Source of the DNA: Candidatus Thorarchaeota archaeon
Lineage (GTDB): Archaea > Asgardarchaeota > Thorarchaeia > Thorarchaeales > Thorarchaeaceae
Direction: 5' to 3'
Length of the DNA: 9,843 nt
Assembly: GCA_016840385.1 (NCBI GenBank)
Contig: JAEOSL010000127.1
Location: forward strand, 1-9,843
Below the pieces are notes generated by a model. It was not told the origin of the DNA, searched no databases, and saw nothing but the letters and a program-made list of their open reading frames with translations. This document shows, piece by piece, positions 5,609-9,843 of this stretch (positions are counted from its first letter, which is position 1; each line of letters begins with the position of its first letter). A program made the position numbers and the translations under genes.

Positions 5609-6769
5609 ATGAGTAACAGAGTAGCAATTGCCGGAGTTGGAATGGCAAAATTTGGTGAGCTTTGGGACAAAAATCTCAGAGACCTATCTCTTGAAGCTGG
5701 AATGTACGCAATCTTTGATGCTGGAGTTCCCGGTTCAGATATTGACGGAATGGTTATTGGAAATATGAGTGCTGGTAGGTTCACTGGTCAAGAGCACCTT
5801 GGTGCCCTTGCTGTGGACCAGGGGGGTCTTGGTCATATTCCTGCATATAGTGTTGAAGCAGCATGCGCCAGTGGTGGAGCTGCTATTCGCCATGCATACA
5901 TGGCAATCAAGTCAGGAGTACATGATTGTATGCTCGTCCTCGGTGCTGAGAAAATGAGTGACGTAAATCAAACTGAAGCAATGAACACAATCTCAGTTGC
6001 AAGTGATTGGGAATGGGAAGGTATGTTCGGTGCCACTTTTCCTGCGCTCTATGCATTCATGGCACGGAGACACATGAAGGAATATGGCACAACAGAAGAG
6101 CATCTCGCATTGCCCACTGTAAAGAATCATGCTAATGCAGTACACAACGAGTTAGCCCAGTTTCAACGTGCAGTTCCACTAAAAGTTGTAATGGGCTCAG
6201 GGATGCTAGCAGATCCACTACGAGTGTTGCACTCTGCACCTATCACAGATGGAGCTGCTGGTCTTGTGATGTGCAGAGAGGACCTTGTAAAGAAATATAC
6301 AGACACTCCGGTTTACATTGAAACCTCAAAGCAGAGGAGTGATACATTGGCATTACATGACAGGAAATCAATTACGACCTTCAATTCAGTAGTATCCTCA
6401 ACCAAGTCAGCACTAAAAGCAGCTAGCCTTGAACTCAAGGACATAGATGTTTTAGAATTGCATGACAGTTTCTCAATTGGAGAAATCATGCTCACCGAGG
6501 ATGTGGGTATTTGTGAGAAAGGACAGGGTGGTAAAACTCTCGAAGAAGGCATCACCGAGATTGGTGGTAAATTCCCAGTCAACACTTCTGGTGGTCTCAA
6601 AGCACGAGGTCATCCGATAGGGGCGACCGGAGTAGCACAAATAGTCGAGCTTGCTTTGCAGCTTAGAGGTGACGCAGACAAACGTCAAGTCGATGGTGCA
6701 GAGAAAGGACTTGCTGTGAACATAGGTGGTACAGGTGCCACTAGCATAGTTCACATTGTTGGGAGATGA
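5609..6769 (+). CDS. Acetyl-CoA C-acetyltransferase (archaeal thiolase)
   Basis: Condenses two acetyl-CoA to acetoacetyl-CoA, the thermodynamically unfavourable first step of the mevalonate pathway. At 386 residues it is full length for the archaeal/SCP-x-like thiolase group. The nucleophile is Cys86 in VEAACASGGAAIRHA. Other active-site residues are His285 in LELHDSFSIGE and His335 in KARGHPIGATG. Classical bacterial thiolases carry a second cysteine near the C-terminus (CxGGG); here the equivalent is NIGGTGATS, which fits the archaeal group. The gene starts 12 nt after the HMG-CoA synthase stop and ends 6 nt before the DUF35 gene. In characterised archaea this enzyme and HMG-CoA synthase share a fused CoA-binding site in one complex, which pulls the reaction forward. 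The start is fixed by the AAGGAGGT ribosome site. Confidence 0.95.
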   Translation: MSNRVAIAGVGMAKFGELWDKNLRDLSLEAGMYAIFDAGVPGSDIDGMVIGNMSAGRFTGQEHLGALAVDQGGLGHIPAYSVEAACASGGAAIRHAYMAIKSGVHDCMLVLGAEKMSDVNQTEAMNTISVASDWEWEGMFGATFPALYAFMARRHMKEYGTTEEHLALPTVKNHANAVHNELAQFQRAVPLKVVMGSGMLADPLRVLHSAPITDGAAGLVMCREDLVKKYTDTPVYIETSKQRSDTLALHDRKSITTFNSVVSSTKSALKAASLELKDIDVLELHDSFSIGEIMLTEDVGICEKGQGGKTLEEGITEIGGKFPVNTSGGLKARGHPIGATGVAQIVELALQLRGDADKRQVDGAEKGLAVNIGGTGATSIVHIVGR

Positions 6770-6775
6770 TATCAG

Positions 6776-7201
6776 ATGGCAGAACAAGGTGTTGCCCAAG
6801 TCTGGAGACGAATCAAATCGATGTACAGGATCGAGGGAAACAAGTGTGAAACTTGCAGTACTCACTACTTCCCACCACGACCTGTTTGTCCAGAGTGCAG
6901 AAGAAAAGGAAAGCTTGAGTTGTATACATTCAAGGGACTAGGAGAGATCTACTCTTTCTCAATTGTCCGACAAGCTCCTGACGACTTCAAGCGTCAGATG
7001 CCCTATGTCATAGCGCAAGTAGAACTTGATGAGGGTACTCGCTTAACTGCACAGATTGTGAATGTCGATCCAGAAGATGTTGAGATTGGAATGAGAGTTC
7101 GTGCATGCTTCCGAAAGATCAAGGAGTTTGGTCGAGGCGGAATCATTGTTTACGGATACAAATTCGAGCCGGTGATGAAAGTCACTGGACACAAGCAATA
7201 A
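6776..7201 (+). CDS. DUF35 Zn-ribbon/OB-fold protein, scaffold of the thiolase-HMG-CoA synthase complex
   Basis: The product has 141 residues. An N-terminal helix precedes a rubredoxin-like Zn ribbon with Cys24-x2-Cys27 and Cys38-x2-Cys41 (GNKCETCSTHYFPPRPVCPEC). An OB fold follows from ~55 to 130 (GEIYSFSIVRQAP, MPYVIAQVELDEG, GMRVRACF, GGIIVYGYKF). This is the COG1545/DUF35 arrangement. It is not expected to be catalytic: in the crystallised archaeal complex the DUF35 protein bridges thiolase and HMG-CoA synthase and helps position CoA. It starts 6 nt after the thiolase stop, with GGGAG (6761-6765) as ribosome site inside the thiolase 3' end. It is the last gene of the operon and meets the phosphoesterase gene tail to tail 7 nt later. 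All four Zn-ligand cysteines are intact. Confidence 0.93.
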   Translation: MAEQGVAQVWRRIKSMYRIEGNKCETCSTHYFPPRPVCPECRRKGKLELYTFKGLGEIYSFSIVRQAPDDFKRQMPYVIAQVELDEGTRLTAQIVNVDPEDVEIGMRVRACFRKIKEFGRGGIIVYGYKFEPVMKVTGHKQ

Positions 7202-7208
7202 CTCAATC

Positions 7209-7856
7209 TCACAGAACAATCTCAGTGATTGAACCTACTGCTGGTAGAGCCACGTTGTAAACAGGCGTGGATTCTACCACCACTCTATTTCTTGAAGAAT
7301 TATGTACGTGGCCATGGATTATCAGTGAAGGTCTGATTTTTTTCACAGCTTTTTTAAACCACCAAGAGAACACAGTTTCAGTTTCTACAAGTGGACTATA
7401 ATGTGATAGAACGACTGTATAATCTGAAACATCAGTCAGTTCCTGTAGAAATTCAGAGATTCTGCTTGCTCGTTCCTCAAAGATAGCCTGCATTGTTCCT
7501 ACGTTTTTTACCTTCTCCTTGACAATAGACACTCCAACCACACCAAGAATTGAATCGCTTATTGAAAGTGATACTGATGAATCGTCAAGGAATGTTACTC
7601 GATCACCCAATAACTCGATGATCTGATGTTCTTGGTATAACTCATTATCCTCATTACCAAAACAAGAGATAATTGGAACTTGTCCATGAACCGAGTCAAT
7701 AGCATCAACAACAACGGGATATTCATTCGCCTTACCACGGTTCACGATATCACCTGCGAAAAGGAAGACATCAGGTTTCTCTATCTCTTGGAGAGACCTT
7801 TCAAAGAGAGAGAAGAATCTTGGACAATGGATATCTCCTACTGCTGCAATTCTCAT
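7209..7856 (-). CDS. Calcineurin-like metallophosphoesterase, paralogue B
   Basis: A predicted dinuclear-metal phosphoesterase of 215 residues. Motifs in order are GDIHCPRF (Asp8, His10), FAGDIVNRG (Asp36), CFGNEDNE (Asn68), LSHYSPL (His152) and HGHVHNS (182-188). The usual GNH[DE] motif reads GNED here, so the proton-donor histidine is replaced by Glu. Activity on simple phosphoesters may therefore differ, and the substrate is unknown. The frame extends to a TTG at 7865, but GGGA (7868-7871) sits at the correct distance from the ATG at 7856. That ATG also gives an N-terminus (MRIAAVGDIH) matching the upstream paralogue, so I use it. It starts 5 nt after the stop of that paralogue and is surely co-transcribed with it. 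Its 3' end is convergent with the DUF35 gene. Confidence 0.88.
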   Translation of the reverse strand: MRIAAVGDIHCPRFFSLFERSLQEIEKPDVFLFAGDIVNRGKANEYPVVVDAIDSVHGQVPIISCFGNEDNELYQEHQIIELLGDRVTFLDDSSVSLSISDSILGVVGVSIVKEKVKNVGTMQAIFEERASRISEFLQELTDVSDYTVVLSHYSPLVETETVFSWWFKKAVKKIRPSLIIHGHVHNSSRNRVVVESTPVYNVALPAVGSITEIVL

Positions 7857-7861
7857 GTATT

Positions 7862-8569
7862 TCAATCCCAGAAATCAAGCTCAGTGATAGAACCAACAGC
7901 GGGTAAGGACACATTGTGAACTACCGTTGTCCCAATCATAGCTTTATGCATCGTAGAGTTGTGCACATGTCCATGAATGACTAGGTCAGGGGATTGGTCT
8001 CGTACTACTCGATAGAACTTTCGACTACCCAACCACGAAAATGCCTTATCCTCCTCACCTTCGCATGTTTCAAGACAAGGGCTGTAATGCATCAGAAGAA
8101 TTCGCTTGTATACTTTCTTCTCAAACTTCTTCAATAGAGATGCAGCTCTTTTTGCACGTCTCTCAAATACACCCTTGACGCTGGGAATATTCCTTCGCTG
8201 CCAGTTAGTGGCCTTGTCAAGAGACCCTTGTGTACCAACTACTCCAATGTGTCTCGAACTATGATCTATGATTGTTGATTTCTCATCCAAGAAGAGCATT
8301 CGGTCTTCAACAATGGAAAGGATATCCTTTCGCACTTCGTTATACTCCTCATTTCCAAAACATGCAATGACTGGAAAGCCAGCTCCTAATGAATCTTCAA
8401 TGGTATCGAGTATCGTAATGTACTCAGAAGCATTCCCACGATTAATCATATCACCAGCAAAGAAGAAGATATCAGGTGCACTAAATTGTGCCAGAGATTG
8501 TTTAAACTCAGGGAGAAATCTCGGACAGTGTACATCTGCAACAGCAAGCATCTTCACTAGTGAATACAT
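7862..8569 (-). CDS. Calcineurin-like metallophosphoesterase, paralogue A
   Basis: The product has 235 residues and the same motif order as the downstream gene: ADVHCPRF (Asp12, His14), FAGDMINRG (Asp40), CFGNEEYNE (Asn73), LMHYSPC (His161) and IHGHVHNS (~198-205). As in the neighbour, the GNH[DE] histidine is replaced by Glu (GNEE). The two share long matching stretches, for example DxHCPRF, HYSP, HGHVHNS and the LPAVGSITE C-terminus, so they arose by tandem duplication. This copy has a longer basic insert (~115-155, RRAKRAASLLKKFEKK). The start is uncertain: the ATG at 8569 lacks a Shine-Dalgarno, and the in-frame ATG at 8551 (MLAVADVH) aligns with the paralogue's start. A TATA-like element at 8601-8610 fits a short leader. 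Substrate unknown; possibly nucleotides or phosphoproteins. Confidence 0.88.
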   Translation of the reverse strand: MYSLVKMLAVADVHCPRFLPEFKQSLAQFSAPDIFFFAGDMINRGNASEYITILDTIEDSLGAGFPVIACFGNEEYNEVRKDILSIVEDRMLFLDEKSTIIDHSSRHIGVVGTQGSLDKATNWQRRNIPSVKGVFERRAKRAASLLKKFEKKVYKRILLMHYSPCLETCEGEEDKAFSWLGSRKFYRVVRDQSPDLVIHGHVHNSTMHKAMIGTTVVHNVSLPAVGSITELDFWD

Positions 8570-8600
8570 CCGTTGTGGTTAGAGGTTGAGTGTAAACCAA

Positions 8601-8610
8601 TTATATTAAG
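8601..8610. promoter_or_regulatory. Shared TATA-like element between divergent genes
   Basis: TTATATTAAG (read as CTTAATATAA on the minus strand) lies in the 74-bp spacer between the phosphoesterase pair and the CoA-synthesis gene. With ~26-bp spacing it would start transcription near 8579 leftward and near 8630 rightward, giving very short leaders both ways. One element may serve both directions, or the second TATA-like stretch at 8617-8624 may serve the rightward gene. Confidence 0.4.
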
Positions 8611-8643
8611 TGTTCCAATTTATGAACAAAGGATGTGACACAA

Positions 8644-9630
8644 ATGGCAACTTGGGCGCTAAATCTCTTCGACCGTCTACATCTTGGACATCACATTTTG
8701 ATTGATAGATTAGCAGAATTACCCGACCCAGTTGCAGCTGTGACAGATGGACAACTTGTGGGACAAGGGCTAGAACTCCAAAATCTGATACAACCTCTGG
8801 AAGTTCGAGTTGAAAGACTCAAGGAATATCTTATCGAGTGTAAGTTAGATGGGATTATTGAGGTCAGAGGAATTACAAAAAATGAAGACCTGCTTCCTGT
8901 CGAGAGAGATGCGACATTCCTAATGTATGAGGGACCTTGCTGTACTGAGATTCAGTCGGGGGCATTATATCTAAGGAAACAGAAACTTAGTGTTGAAGAC
9001 AAAATCGAATTTCTTCTACCAGTTCGTGCTAATGATGGCGAAAAAATCGCATCTGCAAGAATCAGGAACGGTCAGATTGATAGATTCGGGAGAAAATTGC
9101 GAGGGACTACAGAGCCTCCTCGTCTTCTCCAGTTTGAAGGTCGTTCAGGATTAAGAACGCCAAAAGGAGATGTCTATGATGCTAGGGACGGTCCACCTGA
9201 GAAGCGTGTTGTGAAGAGGATCAAAGAAGAATCACCCAAACACGTGATTGCTGTTGGTGATGTAACTTCGGCTACAATTCTTGAGGAAGGTTACACACCG
9301 CAAGTGATGATAATTGACGGGATCACAAAGAGAGGACCGTACGAGAAAGAATTCAAGGCTCCAGAAGATATTCTCATATATAATCCAGCCGCAGTCATCT
9401 ATCCTGAAGCTTGGTCAGCAATTGATACTGCAATTCACAATACGAAATCAACGTTAATCACTGTTGATGGAGAAGAGGACCTCCTTGGATTCCCTGCAGT
9501 TCTTTTAGCCCCAGAAGATTCAGTTGTAGTCTACGGTCAACCGGATCTTGGGATTATTTGGGTTCCAGTGACACCAGAGAACAAAATTCTTGCACGAGAG
9601 CTTCTTGAACAAATGCCCATAATCGAGTAG
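8644..9630 (+). CDS. Fused phosphopantetheine adenylyltransferase / GTP-dependent dephospho-CoA kinase
   Basis: The product has 328 residues and two domains. Residues ~1-155 are a nucleotidyltransferase of the archaeal PPAT type (COG1019), with FDRLHLGHHILI (HxGH at 13-16) and SARIRNG (138-144) in place of the ISSTxIR motif. It should convert 4'-phosphopantetheine plus ATP to dephospho-CoA. Residues ~160-325 are a DUF359 domain: YDARDGPPEKRV, VGDVTSATILEEGYTPQVMIIDG, NPAAVI, VDGEEDLLGFPAVLLAPEDS and VYGQPDLGIIWV. This family phosphorylates dephospho-CoA to CoA with GTP, as shown for Thermococcus. The chain thus holds the last two CoA steps. The usual GGTFD loop before HxGH reads ALNLFD, so Gly-Thr is lost. 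The start is the ATG at 8644, with GGA 10 nt upstream; an in-frame GTG at 8635 lies too close to that site. Confidence 0.9.
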   Translation: MATWALNLFDRLHLGHHILIDRLAELPDPVAAVTDGQLVGQGLELQNLIQPLEVRVERLKEYLIECKLDGIIEVRGITKNEDLLPVERDATFLMYEGPCCTEIQSGALYLRKQKLSVEDKIEFLLPVRANDGEKIASARIRNGQIDRFGRKLRGTTEPPRLLQFEGRSGLRTPKGDVYDARDGPPEKRVVKRIKEESPKHVIAVGDVTSATILEEGYTPQVMIIDGITKRGPYEKEFKAPEDILIYNPAAVIYPEAWSAIDTAIHNTKSTLITVDGEEDLLGFPAVLLAPEDSVVVYGQPDLGIIWVPVTPENKILARELLEQMPIIE

Positions 9631-9633
9631 TCG

Positions 9634-9650
9634 TAGGATAGGTTATCCTA
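9634..9650. terminator. Small hairpin at a convergent junction
   Basis: TAGGATA-GGT-TATCCTA is a perfect 7-bp inverted repeat with a 3-nt loop. It lies directly after the CoA-enzyme stop and overlaps the stop codon of the opposing gene. On the plus strand it is followed by AAAATTTATT. It could work as a terminator or 3'-end stabiliser in both directions; the stem is A/T-rich, so the call is modest. Confidence 0.4.
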
Positions 9651-9843
9651 AAATTTATTGAAGACATCAGGTATCTTTTCTATGCAGTCAGTAGCAACCA
9701 GATGATCTCCTTTCTCACTTGCTGCAAGTTCACCTGCGAGTCCTGATACAAAAGCACCTGCGGCAGCAGCCTGAAAGGCACTGCCACCTCGGGAAAGAAG
9801 TGAAGCAATGATTCCAGTGAGGACATCCCCGGTACCTCCGACG
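9648..9843 (-). CDS. nnr: NAD(P)H-hydrate dehydratase, C-terminal part (5' partial at window edge)
   Basis: The minus strand is open from the window edge to a TAG at 9648-9650, encoding 64 residues with the start outside. It opens with VGGTGDVLTGIIASLLSRGG, the ribokinase-fold signature (GTGDxLxG, with the catalytic Asp) of YjeF C-terminal/ADP-dependent NAD(P)HX dehydratase. AAAAGAFVSGLAGELAA follows, the conserved helix of that family. The enzyme repairs hydrated NADH/NADPH using ADP or ATP. Whether the upstream part includes the NAD(P)HX epimerase domain (bifunctional Nnr) or is a stand-alone NnrD cannot be seen. Its C-terminus converges on the CoA-synthesis gene with 17 nt between stops. 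Confidence 0.9.
   Translation of the reverse strand, partial: VGGTGDVLTGIIASLLSRGGSAFQAAAAGAFVSGLAGELAASEKGDHLVATDCIEKIPDVFNKF

Noticed and set aside
6473..6865. 130-codon antisense open frame across the thiolase/DUF35 junction
   Set aside because: It lies opposite two strongly supported genes, and the translation has no recognisable motif.

Overview
The window is archaeal, most likely from an Asgard (Thorarchaeota-like) genome, though the lineage is inferred. The archaeal evidence is strong. There is a three-gene HMG-CoA synthase / acetyl-CoA thiolase / DUF35 operon, an archaeal-type phosphopantetheine adenylyltransferase fused to a DUF359 GTP-dependent dephospho-CoA kinase, a SpoVT/AbrB plus ligand-domain regulator, a stand-alone asparagine-synthetase-type domain and a MoaD/ThiS-like beta-grasp protein. 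Shine-Dalgarno sequences are GGAGG-like and some upstream regions carry TATA-like boxes. The Asgard placement rests on overall gene style, notably the membrane-anchored prenyltransferase-repeat protein, and has not been tested.

Layout. Positions 2-970 (+) are the 3' part of a prenyltransferase/squalene-oxidase-repeat protein with a C-terminal membrane anchor. A 524-residue protein I do not recognise follows (1043-2617, +), preceded by a perfect 17-bp palindrome. Next are an AbrB-type regulator with a probable ACT-like domain (2706-3104, +) and an AsnB-type ATP-pyrophosphatase lacking the glutaminase half (3166-4053, +). The latter faces a 76-residue beta-grasp protein ending in Gly-Gly (4057-4287, -), with 3 nt between the stops. 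A 265-bp divergent intergenic region carries a palindrome, an A8 tract and short repeats.

The operon at 4553-7201 (+) makes HMG-CoA from three acetyl-CoA, the entry into the mevalonate/archaeal lipid pathway. In characterised archaea the three products form one channelling complex with the DUF35 protein as bridge. Two tandem calcineurin-like phosphoesterase paralogues lie convergent to it (7209-8569, -). A 74-bp divergent spacer with a TATA-like element separates them from the fused CoA-synthesis enzyme (8644-9630, +). The window ends in the C-terminal part of an NAD(P)H-hydrate dehydratase (9648-9843, -), which starts beyond the edge; a 7-bp hairpin sits at the convergent junction.

Theme: the right half concerns CoA supply (last two steps of CoA synthesis), CoA-thioester use (HMG-CoA formation) and nucleotide-cofactor repair. 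The most unusual items are the single-chain archaeal PPAT/GTP-dependent kinase with an altered nucleotidyltransferase loop, the AsnB-like/Gly-Gly beta-grasp gene pair, and the unrecognised 524-residue protein. I saw no mobile element, CRISPR array, rRNA or tRNA.
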